Source: Rikenellaceae bacterium
Lineage (GTDB): Bacteria; Bacteroidota; Bacteroidia; Bacteroidales; Rikenellaceae
Length of the DNA stretch: 64,000 bases
Assembly: GCA_015060045.1 (NCBI GenBank)
Contig: SUZH01000004.1
Location: forward strand, 116,620-180,619
Reading direction: 5' to 3'
The position numbers were made by a program, and so were the translations under genes. Of the stretch, positions 31,516-40,267 are shown one piece after another (the first letter of the stretch is position 1; each line of letters opens with the position of its first letter). A model generated the notes under the pieces. It did no database searches. It was not told the DNA's origin and saw only the letters and a program-made list of their open reading frames with translations.

Positions 31516-34215
31516 TTAGAAGCGGATTTTAAGACGGAGCGTGTAGGTGCGACCGAACGAATACATCACGGCGTAGCAATCCTCCCAGCCCTTGGCATCG
31601 GTAGCACACTGGGCATCCATGATGCTCTGCATGTTGTAGATGTTGTTTACGTTACCGTAGAGGGTAGCGTTGATGTTGCCGATCTTGAACGAGTAGCTTG
31701 CCGAGAGGTCCATCTGGTGGCTCCACGGAATACGCCACGGGTCGTTCACGTTCACAGCCGTGTTGGGCGTCAGGTTCGAACCGAGGTAGAAGTCGGCATA
31801 GTTGTTGGCATAGACATTCCAATCGGCACTTACGCGCAGACCCTTCATCGGGAAGAAGTCAACACCCAGTGCAGCGGTCGTCTGAGCCGAACCAGCTACG
31901 TGAATATCCTTCTGGTTCAGGTCGATCCAAGCGTGGTCCTCGGCCATGATACCCGAAGCGACCGTACCGTCGAGCTTCGTGGTCATCGGCTGACCCTGCG
32001 AGTCGTAGATGTAGCCGCGCGTGTTGCTCGACCAGATCCAGTCGCCCACCGAAACCATACCCGTCAGGTTCATCCAACGCGTCGGCTTGTAGCGGAAATC
32101 GAGCTCGATACCCATGTGGCGGGCATCAACACCGGTCATGTTTACACGAGCGTAGTCACCGTTCGACATGAGCTTCGAACGTACATCGGCCTTATCCATC
32201 CAGAGCGTGTAGTAGGCGTTCAGGTTTACGGCCAGCTTCTCCGTGCGCAGACCATAACCACCCTCTACCGAGAATACCTTCTCGTTTACGGCGTCGGGGT
32301 TGGTCATGTGGCTCGTCGTCGACTGGAGGAATGCACCACCCGAGAAGAAGGGAGCACGCGAGATGTAACCTACGTTAAGGAAGACGTTCGACGACTTCGT
32401 GAAGTTCCAGTTTACACCACCCTTACCCGTGAAGCCGATGAAGTTGATCTTATCCGACTCCTGGTGAGCCTCGTCGTAGTAGAAGCGGTCAACACGCCAG
32501 TAACCCGTGTTCGATACCGAACCCGATACGAAGGCGTTCAGGTTATTCTTCGTCCACTCGAGCTGAGCGAAGAGACCCTCCTGGTGTACGTGGCCGTCGT
32601 AGTCGCGGTAAACCACGTCACCTACGCCCAACTTCTCGTACTTCCAGTTCGGATCGGCAGCAGCAGCGTTGTTGATAGCCTTTACGTTCTTACGGTCAGC
32701 ATCGTCGATGAAGTACTCACCGCCGTAGAGATCGACGATCTCGTTCGTGTGCTCACCAATGTAGTAACGTACATCGACACCGGCCGAGAGCTCGAGGTTC
32801 TTGGCAATCTGGTTCGTGTAGGTCGAGAGCAAACCATACCACATGTGGTTGTTCTTGCTGTCCGACATTACCATGTTCGAACCCGTTGCGCTGGCAGCAT
32901 TCATATCCTGGATGGCACCGTAGTCGAACGTACCGTCAGCCTTACGGAAGTCGTAGCGCAGGATACCGTTGTTCGAGCCGTTCCACATAGCGCGATCGGC
33001 CGACGTACGACCCTGACCCGAGTAACCGCCACCGCGACCAATCGACATGTAGAGGGCCGTCGAGAGCGACGACTTGTAGTCGATCTGCCACTGGTGGTTC
33101 AGCGAGATCTGCGGCTTGTGGTAGTGGTTCCACTGCGAGGTGCGCTCCTTGCCGTTGTTGTCGAAACCGTAAACGGCGTTGTAGCGATACTTATCCTCCT
33201 CGCCCATCCACTTGGCTACCTTGTCCCACTCCTTGATCGAGAGACCGGCATAGAGGGGCTTGCGCTGGTTGTGGCTCTGGGGAGCACCAAAGGCGGTCAG
33301 CGAGAGCTGATGGTGGTCGTTCAGACGCTTCGAAACGTTCACGAACCAGTTGTAACCCTCAAACGAGGTGCCCTGTACGTAACCGTCACCCCAACGCTTG
33401 GCCAAGAGCAGGCTCATGGCCCAACCGCTCTTCGTCAGACCCGTCGAGAGGCTCATCGAGATGTTCTGCAGACCGTCGTTACCTACACCGTACGAGAACG
33501 TACCGCCCTTCTTGGCGTCGATCGTGTTGGTTACGATGTTGATCGTACCACCGACCGAAGGCGACGAGATCTTCGAAGCACCCATACCGCGCTGCGTCTG
33601 CATCGAGCGGGTTACATCCGACAGACCGGCCCAGTTCGACCAGTACACGCCGCCCCACTCCATGTCGTTCACGGGCACACCGTTGATCATCACGGCTACG
33701 TTGGCCGACTTGAAACCACGCATGTTGATCTTCGAGTCACCGAAGCCACCACCGTCTTTCGTTACGTAAACACCCGGCGTCGACTTCAGAATCTCGGGGA
33801 ACTCCTGGCCACCGAGCTTGTACTCGATCTCCTGAGCCGAGACGGTCGAAACGGCCACCGGCGTCTTGCGCTGTACGGCCACCGACTGCGTGATCACTAC
33901 GTCCTGCATAGCGATTGCCTCGGGCTGGAGCTTAATCGTGCCCAGCGCCTGGCGCGAAGCCGACGTCGAAATCTTCAACGTCGTCGTCTTGTAGTTCAGG
34001 TAGCTGATCTGGATCTCCTCGGCGCCCTTCTTTGCCTGCAGCGAGAAGGTACCATTCAGATCCGAGCTCGTACCCTGTGTCGTACCCGGGACGATGATCG
34101 TGGCACCGATCAGCGGCTGATCGCTTTCATCTACGATCGTACCCGTGACGACGGTCTGTGCTGCGGCGGTAAACCAAAGCGACAGACCAACCATCAGAAG
34201 TAAAAGTTTCTTCAT
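31516..34215 (-). CDS. TonB-dependent outer-membrane receptor
   Basis: An 899-residue receptor: signal peptide (KKLLLLMVGLSLWFTAAAQ), a carboxypeptidase-regulatory-like domain (VTGTIVDESDQPLIGATIIV), then a plug (SVAVQRKTPVAVSTVSAQEI, EILKSTPGVYVTKDGGG, SKINMRGFKSANVAVMINGV, GGTINIVTNTID) and a beta-barrel ending in aromatic Phe (YTLRLKIRF). It imports a ligand across the outer membrane using TonB energy. No SusD follows; the partner is an unrelated repeat lipoprotein 12 bases downstream. No TonB box was identified with certainty. Ligand unknown. Confidence 0.92.
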   Translation of the reverse strand: MKKLLLLMVGLSLWFTAAAQTVVTGTIVDESDQPLIGATIIVPGTTQGTSSDLNGTFSLQAKKGAEEIQISYLNYKTTTLKISTSASRQALGTIKLQPEAIAMQDVVITQSVAVQRKTPVAVSTVSAQEIEYKLGGQEFPEILKSTPGVYVTKDGGGFGDSKINMRGFKSANVAVMINGVPVNDMEWGGVYWSNWAGLSDVTRSMQTQRGMGASKISSPSVGGTINIVTNTIDAKKGGTFSYGVGNDGLQNISMSLSTGLTKSGWAMSLLLAKRWGDGYVQGTSFEGYNWFVNVSKRLNDHHQLSLTAFGAPQSHNQRKPLYAGLSIKEWDKVAKWMGEEDKYRYNAVYGFDNNGKERTSQWNHYHKPQISLNHQWQIDYKSSLSTALYMSIGRGGGYSGQGRTSADRAMWNGSNNGILRYDFRKADGTFDYGAIQDMNAASATGSNMVMSDSKNNHMWYGLLSTYTNQIAKNLELSAGVDVRYYIGEHTNEIVDLYGGEYFIDDADRKNVKAINNAAAADPNWKYEKLGVGDVVYRDYDGHVHQEGLFAQLEWTKNNLNAFVSGSVSNTGYWRVDRFYYDEAHQESDKINFIGFTGKGGVNWNFTKSSNVFLNVGYISRAPFFSGGAFLQSTTSHMTNPDAVNEKVFSVEGGYGLRTEKLAVNLNAYYTLWMDKADVRSKLMSNGDYARVNMTGVDARHMGIELDFRYKPTRWMNLTGMVSVGDWIWSSNTRGYIYDSQGQPMTTKLDGTVASGIMAEDHAWIDLNQKDIHVAGSAQTTAALGVDFFPMKGLRVSADWNVYANNYADFYLGSNLTPNTAVNVNDPWRIPWSHQMDLSASYSFKIGNINATLYGNVNNIYNMQSIMDAQCATDAKGWEDCYAVMYSFGRTYTLRLKIRF

Positions 34216-34360
34216 AAATGTTTGTTTAAGTGAATAAATAAAGTTTGTGTTTGTTTATATCTTTCGAGTTTGTTGTTTTCTCCCGGAAGAGTCCGCAACC
34301 ATACCCGTTTGTAGCATACACTTTGACGCCTCTTTACAAAGTTGGCGATAAAAATGAAAT

Positions 34361-34416
34361 AAAAGAGCGGTTTGCGTCATAAATTGTTAAAATTTTATGA
34401 ACAAACCAGCTCTTTT
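34361..34416 (-). terminator. Terminator of nusB
   Basis: Long hairpin: outer arms 34361-34374 and 34402-34416 (one bulged A), inner arms 34377-34383 and 34394-34400, with a T-rich tail on the reverse strand. Just downstream on the reverse strand, CAACTTTG (34343-34336) is a one-mismatch -7 box that may start the TonB receptor transcript about 115 bases before its ATG. Confidence 0.72.
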
Positions 34417-34431
34417 GTAATTTTTAATTTA

Positions 34432-35367
34432 TTAGATCAGCCCTCGCCCAAACTTCTGAATACGCCCCTCTTCGGTCAGTGCCACGGTAATCTTGTCCAG
34501 CACACCGTTGATGAAGTTGCTCGAACCGGGCGTCGAGTAGTATTTCGAGATCTCGATCCACTCGTCCATGGTCACCTTGACGGGAATCGACGAGAAGTTG
34601 ATCAACTCGGCCATGGCGATCGAAATAATCAGCGTATCCATCAACACAACGCGCTCCAGATCCCAGTTCGAGGTATAACGCTCGATGTATTGTTGGTATT
34701 CGTTGTGGTTAACGAGCGCCTTCTCGAAGAGCGTCTTGACAAACTGCGGATCCTCCTCGCTCTTGAACTTATCGGCAACGCGCAACTCCTTGTGCGACGG
34801 ACGCATGTTGCTCAGCGTGCGCTGCACCATCATCAAGATGTAGGGCAGGTCGTCCGACCAGAGGATCGACATCTCCTCCAGCGCATCGTCCAAAGCGGGG
34901 AAGTCGGCCAACAGGTCGTAGAGTTTGTCTACCAGGATGCGATCCTCCTCAAACGAACGCTCATCGCGCATCATGTAGGCCTTGAAGTACTCGGTCTCGC
35001 TCAACTGCTGATAGATCGAACGAATCAGCTCGGGGTAGTTGTTCCACGAGAGTTTCTTGGCTGCCACGTGGTCGTTGATCGCATCCGTCACGGAGATGGT
35101 GCGAATGACCTGGTTGTCGATGAATTTGGTGTTGGGGTTCAGATCCTCGAACGTGGGGAGCTTCTTTTGCTTGGCGATCTCCTGTCGCTCGGTAGCGTAC
35201 TTTACGAGTGCTTCGGGGAGCGTGAGCAGTTGAAAATAGAGGTCATAGGCCTTGTCGATCGACGCCATCAGGGTCTTCTCGGTGGCGATCATGTTGTCTG
35301 CATCGCTTTGCAGGTGGGCATAGAGTGCCTTGGCAACTTTGATGCGGAGTAATCTTCTGCTTAACAT
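34432..35367 (-). CDS. nusB: Transcription antitermination protein NusB
   Basis: About 311 residues from the ATG at 35367 (MLSRRLLRIKVAKALYAHLQ). A longer form would cross the promoter at 35407-35414. The NusB core is at both ends: RRLLRIKVAKALYAHLQ at the N-terminus, and in the C-terminal third VLMDTLIISIAMAELINF, IPVKVTMDEWIEISKYY and SNFINGVLDKI. It is about twice the length of E. coli NusB, with the extra part in the middle, as usual in Bacteroidetes. NusB with NusE binds boxA RNA for rRNA antitermination. It lies downstream of ffh but has its own promoter and a terminator between them. Confidence 0.88.
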   Translation of the reverse strand: MLSRRLLRIKVAKALYAHLQSDADNMIATEKTLMASIDKAYDLYFQLLTLPEALVKYATERQEIAKQKKLPTFEDLNPNTKFIDNQVIRTISVTDAINDHVAAKKLSWNNYPELIRSIYQQLSETEYFKAYMMRDERSFEEDRILVDKLYDLLADFPALDDALEEMSILWSDDLPYILMMVQRTLSNMRPSHKELRVADKFKSEEDPQFVKTLFEKALVNHNEYQQYIERYTSNWDLERVVLMDTLIISIAMAELINFSSIPVKVTMDEWIEISKYYSTPGSSNFINGVLDKITVALTEEGRIQKFGRGLI

Positions 35368-35406
35368 ATCGTAGAACGTATTTTTATTGTCTCGTAAATT
35401 CGGACG

Positions 35407-35414
35407 CAAAGATA
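35407..35414 (-). promoter_or_regulatory. -7 element of nusB
   Basis: Reverse strand TATCTTTG, perfect TAnnTTTG, 39 bases before the chosen ATG. Confidence 0.6.
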
Positions 35415-35452
35415 TAAAAAATAAGCGAAAACGGTTGGCCACGGAGCGAAAA

Positions 35453-35484
35453 AAACGAGGAAAGTTTTTCAACAATCCTCGTTT
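35453..35484 (-). terminator. Terminator of ffh
   Basis: Perfect 9-bp stem (35453-35461 with 35476-35484), 14-base loop, then a T tract on the reverse strand; 18 bases after the ffh stop. Confidence 0.82.
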
Positions 35485-35502
35485 CTTGGTTAGATGTGGG
35501 CT

Positions 35503-36840
35503 TTAGCGACGGAATCCACCGCGACCCATCGGCATCTTGGGCATCTTGCCACCGGCGCCGGCCACCATCTTCATCATCTTGCGCGTGTCCTCGAACTGCT
35601 TCATCAGGCGGTTCACGTCGGCCATCGTCGTACCTGAACCCTTGGCGATGCGCTCACGGCGACGGGCGTTGATGATCTCGGGCTTCTCGCGCTCCTCGGG
35701 GGTCATCGAGCCGATAATCGCCTCAACCTGCTTGAAGGCATCGTCCGGAATATCGACATCCTTGAGCATCTTACCCATGCCCGGGATCATCGAGGCCAGG
35801 TCCTTCAGATTACCCATCTTCTTCACCTGCTGGATCTGCTGGATGAAGTCGTTGAAGTCGAACTGGTTCTTCACCAACTTCTTCTTCAGCTTGCGGGCCT
35901 CCTCCTCGTCGAACTGCTCCTGAGCGCGCTCTACGAGCGAAACCACATCACCCATGCCGAGGATACGGTCGGCCATACGCTCGGGGTGGAATACCTGCAG
36001 GGCATCCATCTTCTCGCCACTCGAGATGAACTTCAGCGGCTTATCGACCACCGAACGGATCGAGATGGCGGCACCACCACGCGTATCACCATCGAGCTTC
36101 GTCAGAACCACGCCGTCGAAATCGAGGCGGTCGTTGAACTCCTTGGCGGTGTTTACGGCATCCTGACCCGTCATCGAATCCACCACGAAGAGGGTCTCCG
36201 AGGGGTTTACGGCAGCCTTGATAGCGGTAATTTCCTGCATCATCGCCTCGTCCACAGCCAGACGACCGGCCGTATCGACAATCACCACGTTGTAGGACTT
36301 CTGACGCGCATACTGGATGGCGTTCTGGGCGATCTCGACGGGGTTCATGTTGCCCTCCTCGGTGTAGACCTCGACGCCTACCTGCTGACCGAGAATCTTG
36401 AGCTGGTCGATAGCGGCGGGACGATAGACGTCACCCGCCACGAGCAACACCTGACGGCCCTTCTTCGACTTGATCATCTGGGCCAGCTTGCCCGAGAAGG
36501 TCGTCTTACCCGAACCCTGCAGACCGGCAATCAGCACCACGGCGGGCGTACCCTCCAGCTTGATGTCGGTAGCAGTACCGCCCATGAGCAGTGCCAGCTC
36601 ATCGCGCACGATCTTGGTCATCATCTGACCCGGCTTCACAGCCTTCAGTACATCCTGGCCCAGCGCCTTCTGCTTTACCTGGTCGGTGAAGCTCTTGGCT
36701 ACCTTGTAGTTAACGTCGGCATCGATCAGAGCACGACGGATCTCTTTGAGCGTCTCGGCGACGTTGATCTCGGTAATACGGCCCTCACCTTTGAGGATCT
36801 TAAATGACCGTTCGAGTTTATCGGTTAAGTTTTCAAACAT
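35503..36840 (-). CDS. ffh: Signal recognition particle protein Ffh (SRP54)
   Basis: About 445 residues from the ATG at 36840 (MFENLTDKLERSFKILKGEG). N domain: residues 1-85. G domain has P-loop GLQGSGKTTFSGKLA, DTAGR and TKLDGD. The M domain binds SRP RNA and signal peptides and is rich in Met, with MADVNRLMKQFEDTRKMMKM near the C-terminus. It delivers inner-membrane proteins to the FtsY receptor. The frame upstream of 36840 is not family-like and overlaps the promoter. Confidence 0.95.
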   Translation of the reverse strand: MFENLTDKLERSFKILKGEGRITEINVAETLKEIRRALIDADVNYKVAKSFTDQVKQKALGQDVLKAVKPGQMMTKIVRDELALLMGGTATDIKLEGTPAVVLIAGLQGSGKTTFSGKLAQMIKSKKGRQVLLVAGDVYRPAAIDQLKILGQQVGVEVYTEEGNMNPVEIAQNAIQYARQKSYNVVIVDTAGRLAVDEAMMQEITAIKAAVNPSETLFVVDSMTGQDAVNTAKEFNDRLDFDGVVLTKLDGDTRGGAAISIRSVVDKPLKFISSGEKMDALQVFHPERMADRILGMGDVVSLVERAQEQFDEEEARKLKKKLVKNQFDFNDFIQQIQQVKKMGNLKDLASMIPGMGKMLKDVDIPDDAFKQVEAIIGSMTPEEREKPEIINARRRERIAKGSGTTMADVNRLMKQFEDTRKMMKMVAGAGGKMPKMPMGRGGFRR

Positions 36841-36876
36841 AGACTCTTGAATTTGTGCGTTTTTTGATTCGCGTGG

Positions 36877-36884
36877 CAAAGATA
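36877..36884 (-). promoter_or_regulatory. -7 element of ffh
   Basis: Reverse strand TATCTTTG, perfect consensus, 36 bases before the Ffh ATG. Confidence 0.6.
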
Positions 36885-36960
36885 GAGAAATAAATTCAAA
36901 ATGCAGAATGCAACATTCAAAATTATCGGCCGAAATGGCCAATTGCCATAATAATATCGC

Positions 36961-36968
36961 TATCTTTG
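36961..36968 (+). promoter_or_regulatory. -7 element of the beta-barrel gene at 37010
   Basis: TATCTTTG on the + strand, 41 bases before the ATG. Divergent from the ffh promoter. Confidence 0.55.
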
Positions 36969-37009
36969 CGTTTGAGAATCAGTTGCAACTTCTAATTACC
37001 CCGCTTTTT

Positions 37010-37765
37010 ATGAAACGTCTCCTCCTTTTGGTCGCCGTGGTTGGCTTATGTGGCTCGGTCGCGGCACAAAATGATGCTCCCGACACCGAAATCGTGCAAC
37101 GCCCCTCGCGTACGGCCTATGCCAATCAGGCGGGTATAAAGTTTGACGTGATGGGCAGCCTGGCGAATCACGGTGGTCCCGAGATGGTCTTCCTGGCGGC
37201 CGAATATAGCCACTATTGGTGGAATAATTGGGGCATTCGTGCCGGATTGAAGTATGGTGTAAACCACGATGAGGTCTATTCCATGCCGCTGCATGTTTCG
37301 TGGCGAGCCACACCCCGCACCTCCCGCAGAGGTCGCGATGCCCGTGCCTATTATGTCTTTCCATACGAGCGACCCCGTCCCGATGGCGATACCCACCGCT
37401 ACTATTATGACGAGTACTATCCGTTGCGCGAGAAGGGGGTAGGGGGTGTGCTGTCGGATATGGCACTCGGAGCAGTAACGGCCTCTTCGCCCGTGGTTTT
37501 CGATCTGCATGCAGGTTTTACGCCTACCATGCTCGGGCAGGGAACTTATCAGCATGATGGTTATTGGATGGGTACTTATGAGGTGCGTCGCCGCTTTATG
37601 TGCTCGTTTGATGTGGGCGGTCGCGCCATGTTTCAGGTGTGGCGATTTGGCTTGTTGTTCGACGTGACTTACCAGCTGATGTTGACCGATAATTTCCGCT
37701 ATGAGGGGACAAAATGTTCGCGCCACTATATCCATGTAGGTGCAGGTGTTGTCTATCGATTTTAA
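37010..37765 (+). CDS. Hypothetical outer-membrane beta-barrel protein
   Basis: About 251 residues from the ATG at 37010 (MKRLLLLVAVVGLCGSVAAQ signal peptide). The mature region has strands typical of a small outer-membrane barrel (MVFLAAEYSHYWWNNWGIR, FGLLFDVTYQLML, HYIHVGAGVVYRF) with a terminal Phe. A Tyr/Arg-rich loop (about residues 105-145) is probably extracellular. No family recognised. Upstream in-frame codons were excluded because they cross a promoter element. Confidence 0.65.
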   Translation: MKRLLLLVAVVGLCGSVAAQNDAPDTEIVQRPSRTAYANQAGIKFDVMGSLANHGGPEMVFLAAEYSHYWWNNWGIRAGLKYGVNHDEVYSMPLHVSWRATPRTSRRGRDARAYYVFPYERPRPDGDTHRYYYDEYYPLREKGVGGVLSDMALGAVTASSPVVFDLHAGFTPTMLGQGTYQHDGYWMGTYEVRRRFMCSFDVGGRAMFQVWRFGLLFDVTYQLMLTDNFRYEGTKCSRHYIHVGAGVVYRF

Positions 37766-37826
37766 GCGACAAAAGTTCAATAATTAATCATATATTGAAC
37801 TTTTAAGGGCCATGAAGATAAATAAT

Positions 37827-38414
37827 TTACAATAATCCTGCCTCGTAGTAGAGCACGATCTGCTCCAACACGCGGTCTTCATCCTCTTTGTTGTATTGCG
37901 ATTTGAGGTCGTGGCCGAAGAGTTTTCCGACCCCCTGCCAGAAGCTCGCCACAAAACCACCGCGAAACTCGCGAATCACCTCGTAGGCCGTGTACTCTGT
38001 TTCGCGGTCGATGAGTTTCACCAGTACGCGCCCTTGTGTGCGGGTCATGCGCTTGGCTACGGGGGTGTACTCCTCCAAAATTTGGTTGTAGCAATGCTTG
38101 ATGTAGGCGCGTTGGCGTTTTTTCCCTCGGATGGTCAGCAGTTGTTGCTCCATTTCGTAGAGCTTGCCTTTGGCAATCTGCGCCAAGGGGTAGACCTTCT
38201 TGACGGCATCGACCAGGCGACGGTACTTTCTCAGGTCGGCCGGACGGTTGAAGACATAGACGGGCAGAATGTCCACCTGCAGGGTCGAGTCGCTCCCCAT
38301 GATGGCCCAGCCGCTACGACGAGCACCACGCGGACGCTTGGCAACCCGTTGCTGGGCTGTCACTTCACCTGCCGCGAGTAGCAGAAGCATGCCGACGATG
38401 AGCCACTTTTTCAT
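37827..38414 (-). CDS. DUF4294 domain protein
   Basis: About 195 residues from the ATG at 38414 (MKKWLIVGMLLLLAAGEVTAQ signal peptide). The body matches DUF4294: ILPVYVFNRPADLRKYRRL, VKKVYPLAQIAKGKLYEME, GRVLVKLIDRETEYTAYEVI and FGHDLKSQYNKEDEDRVLE. The family is conserved in Bacteroidetes; its function is unknown and it is probably periplasmic. It has its own promoter, divergent from a thioesterase gene. Confidence 0.85.
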   Translation of the reverse strand: MKKWLIVGMLLLLAAGEVTAQQRVAKRPRGARRSGWAIMGSDSTLQVDILPVYVFNRPADLRKYRRLVDAVKKVYPLAQIAKGKLYEMEQQLLTIRGKKRQRAYIKHCYNQILEEYTPVAKRMTRTQGRVLVKLIDRETEYTAYEVIREFRGGFVASFWQGVGKLFGHDLKSQYNKEDEDRVLEQIVLYYEAGLL

Positions 38415-38433
38415 TTTTTTTGTACCTTTACCG

Positions 38434-38441
38434 CAAATATA
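38434..38441 (-). promoter_or_regulatory. -7 element of the DUF4294 gene
   Basis: Reverse strand TATATTTG, perfect consensus, 19 bases before the ATG. Confidence 0.6.
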
Positions 38442-38471
38442 CAATAAAAACGGAAATTTTACGCAGAAAGT

Positions 38472-38843
38472 ATGTTGGAAAAAGGATTGAAGGCGACCGC
38501 TACGGTGGTCGTTACCGAGCAGAATACAGCCCGCACGATGGGTTCGGGCGATTTGGAGGTCTTTGCTACCCCTGCGATGGTGGCTTTGATGGAGAACGCC
38601 GCCATGACGGCGGTGGCTGCAGCGCTACCCGAGGGCTCGACCACGGTCGGCTCGGAGATGAATTGCTCGCACATCAAGCCCTCGAAGTTGGGGGCAAAAA
38701 TTACGGCTACGGCTGTATTGACGGCGGTTGAGGGGCGTAAGCTTACCTTCACGGTGGGCGCTACGGACGAGCAGGGCATCATCGGCGAGGGTGTGCATGT
38801 ACGTTTCGTGGTGGACCGCGAGCGGTTTATGGCAAAGCTGTAG
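38472..38843 (+). CDS. Hotdog-fold thioesterase, FlK-like
   Basis: A 123-residue protein with the hotdog thioesterase layout: EKGLKATATVVVTEQNTA, EVFATPAMVALMENAAM, then TTVGSEMNCSHIKPSKLGAK. Resembles the FlK (fluoroacetyl-CoA thioesterase-like) family found in many anaerobes. Substrate unknown; probably a small acyl-CoA. Single-gene unit. Confidence 0.82.
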   Translation: MLEKGLKATATVVVTEQNTARTMGSGDLEVFATPAMVALMENAAMTAVAAALPEGSTTVGSEMNCSHIKPSKLGAKITATAVLTAVEGRKLTFTVGATDEQGIIGEGVHVRFVVDRERFMAKL

Positions 38844-38945
38844 AAAATTCAAAAAAATAGTATTTAATAATTCAAATATTGTCCATACATTGTTTAGGAA
38901 TTGAGTTATTATTTAACTTCTGTACAGCTATTGAATGAAAGTTAA

Positions 38946-38969
38946 AAAGAGATCGTCCAAGATCTCTTT
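38946..38969. terminator. Hairpin terminator between the thioesterase gene and the tRNA
   Basis: Perfect 9-bp stem (38946-38954 with 38961-38969), 6-base loop, followed by T tract; may end the + strand transcript. The 100 bases between it and the thioesterase stop are AT-rich and show nothing else. Confidence 0.65.
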
Positions 38970-39019
38970 TTTCTTTGCGCAACCCGCCCTTAAGTGAGAG
39001 TGCCGGCATGAGGACAAAA

Positions 39020-39044
39020 AAAAGAGGCTCAAAAAGCCTCTTTT
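39020..39044 (-). terminator. Terminator of tRNA-Gln
   Basis: Perfect 10-bp stem (39020-39029 with 39035-39044), 5-base loop, with a run of T on the reverse strand, directly after the tRNA. Confidence 0.85.
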
Positions 39045-39047
39045 CTT

Positions 39048-39121
39048 TGGTTGAACTGCCGGGACTCGAACCCAGAACGACAGAACCAAAATCTGCTGTG
39101 TTACCATTACACCACAGTTCA
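39048..39121 (-). tRNA. tRNA-Gln (anticodon TTG)
   Basis: 74 bases including the encoded CCA. Acceptor stem TGAACTG pairs with CAGTTCA. The D-arm has GTAATGGTAACAC. The anticodon loop is TTTTGGT with anticodon TTG. The T-arm has GGTTCGAGTCC. Full cloverleaf; own promoter and terminator. Confidence 0.95.
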
Positions 39122-39143
39122 ATCCGTTGCTCGAAAGCGACGG

Positions 39144-39173
39144 CAAAGGTAGCTAAAAAATCTGAATTTGCAA
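39144..39173 (-). promoter_or_regulatory. Promoter of tRNA-Gln
   Basis: Reverse strand TTG (39173-39171), 19 bases, TACCTTTG (39151-39144); full consensus, 22 bases before the tRNA. Confidence 0.78.
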
Positions 39174-39211
39174 AAACTCCTCCTCGAAATACCAATTTTG
39201 GATTTTGAAAT

Positions 39212-39242
39212 TTGAAATTTGCATCTGAAAGTAGTACTTTTG
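39212..39242 (+). promoter_or_regulatory. Promoter of metX-hom
   Basis: TTG at 39212-39214, 20 bases, TACTTTTG at 39235-39242. The expected start lies at or within a base or two of the metX ATG (39248), so the mRNA may be nearly leaderless. Confidence 0.7.
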
Positions 39243-39247
39243 CACCT

Positions 39248-40267
39248 ATGAATCTTTTCAAACATGGCCCGTTTAGGCTGGAGTCGGGGGTGGAACTCCC
39301 GGCGCTTGAGATAGCCTACCACACCTACGGTGAGCTCAATGCCGACCGATCGAATGTGGTATGGGTTTGTCACGCCCTGACGGCCAATTCCGATGTGGCC
39401 GATTGGTGGCCCCACACGGTGGAGGAGGGGCGTTTCCTCGATCCGAAGGATCACTTTGTTATCTGCGCCAACATCCTCGGTTCGCACTACGGCACGACCG
39501 GCCCGCTTTCGGTAAATCCCACGACGGGAGAGCCCTGGTATGGCGATTTTCCGCACTACACGATCCGCGATATGGTCTCGGCGCATCGCTGTTTGGCCGA
39601 TGCGTTGGGGATTCGACAGATCGACACGCTGGTTGGTAGCTCGGTAGGTGGTTTTCAGGCCGTAGAGTGGGCGGTGACGGAGCCGGAGCGATTCTCGAAA
39701 TTGGTCCTCATTGCCACCGATGCCAAGGCCTCGCCCTGGACGATTGCCATCGACGAGACACAGCGCATGGCCATCTTCGCGGATCAGAGCTACGGCGAAC
39801 GGCGTGACGATGCCGGTATGCAGGGCATGGCCGCTGCACGCGCGATCGGTCTTTTGACCTACCGCGGTTCGCTCGGCTACAACCTCACGCAGCAGGATCA
39901 TGAGCCGAACCCGGCGGTGCATCGCGCCTCGACCTACCAGCAATACCAGGGCGAGAAGCTCTGCCGCCGCTACAACGCCTACTCCTATGTGGCGATTCTC
40001 GATGCCTTCGATACGCACGACGTGGGGCGCGACAGAGGTGGCCTGGAGGTGGCTTTAGGGCGCATTACGGCTCAGACGGTGGTGGTAGGTATTACCTCTG
40101 ATATTATTTTTACGCCGGCCGAGATGCGTGCCCTCACGGAGCGCATTCCTGCGGCCCGCTACTATGAAATCGACTCGCCCTTTGGTCACGACGGCTTCCT
40201 GGTCGAGCACGAGCAACTGAACAGCATTATTTACCCCTTTATCAATAACCAGACCGACCATGAGTAA
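39248..40267 (+). CDS. metX: Homoserine O-acetyltransferase MetX
   Basis: About 339 residues from the ATG at 39248 (MNLFKHGPFRLESG). Alpha/beta-hydrolase acyltransferase: LEIAYHTYGELN and WVCHALTANSD near the start, then VGSSVGGFQAVEWA (nucleophile Ser) and ITSDIIFTPAEM, with the catalytic His in FGHDGFLVEHEQL. It acetylates homoserine for methionine synthesis. Its 3' end overlaps the downstream homoserine dehydrogenase gene by 8 bases. Starts further upstream are excluded by the promoter. Confidence 0.92.
   Translation: MNLFKHGPFRLESGVELPALEIAYHTYGELNADRSNVVWVCHALTANSDVADWWPHTVEEGRFLDPKDHFVICANILGSHYGTTGPLSVNPTTGEPWYGDFPHYTIRDMVSAHRCLADALGIRQIDTLVGSSVGGFQAVEWAVTEPERFSKLVLIATDAKASPWTIAIDETQRMAIFADQSYGERRDDAGMQGMAAARAIGLLTYRGSLGYNLTQQDHEPNPAVHRASTYQQYQGEKLCRRYNAYSYVAILDAFDTHDVGRDRGGLEVALGRITAQTVVVGITSDIIFTPAEMRALTERIPAARYYEIDSPFGHDGFLVEHEQLNSIIYPFINNQTDHE

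Noticed and set aside
39020..39250. Possible integration site at tRNA-Gln
   Set aside because: No integrase, direct repeat of the tRNA 3' end or change in gene style follows; both sides are ordinary core genes.
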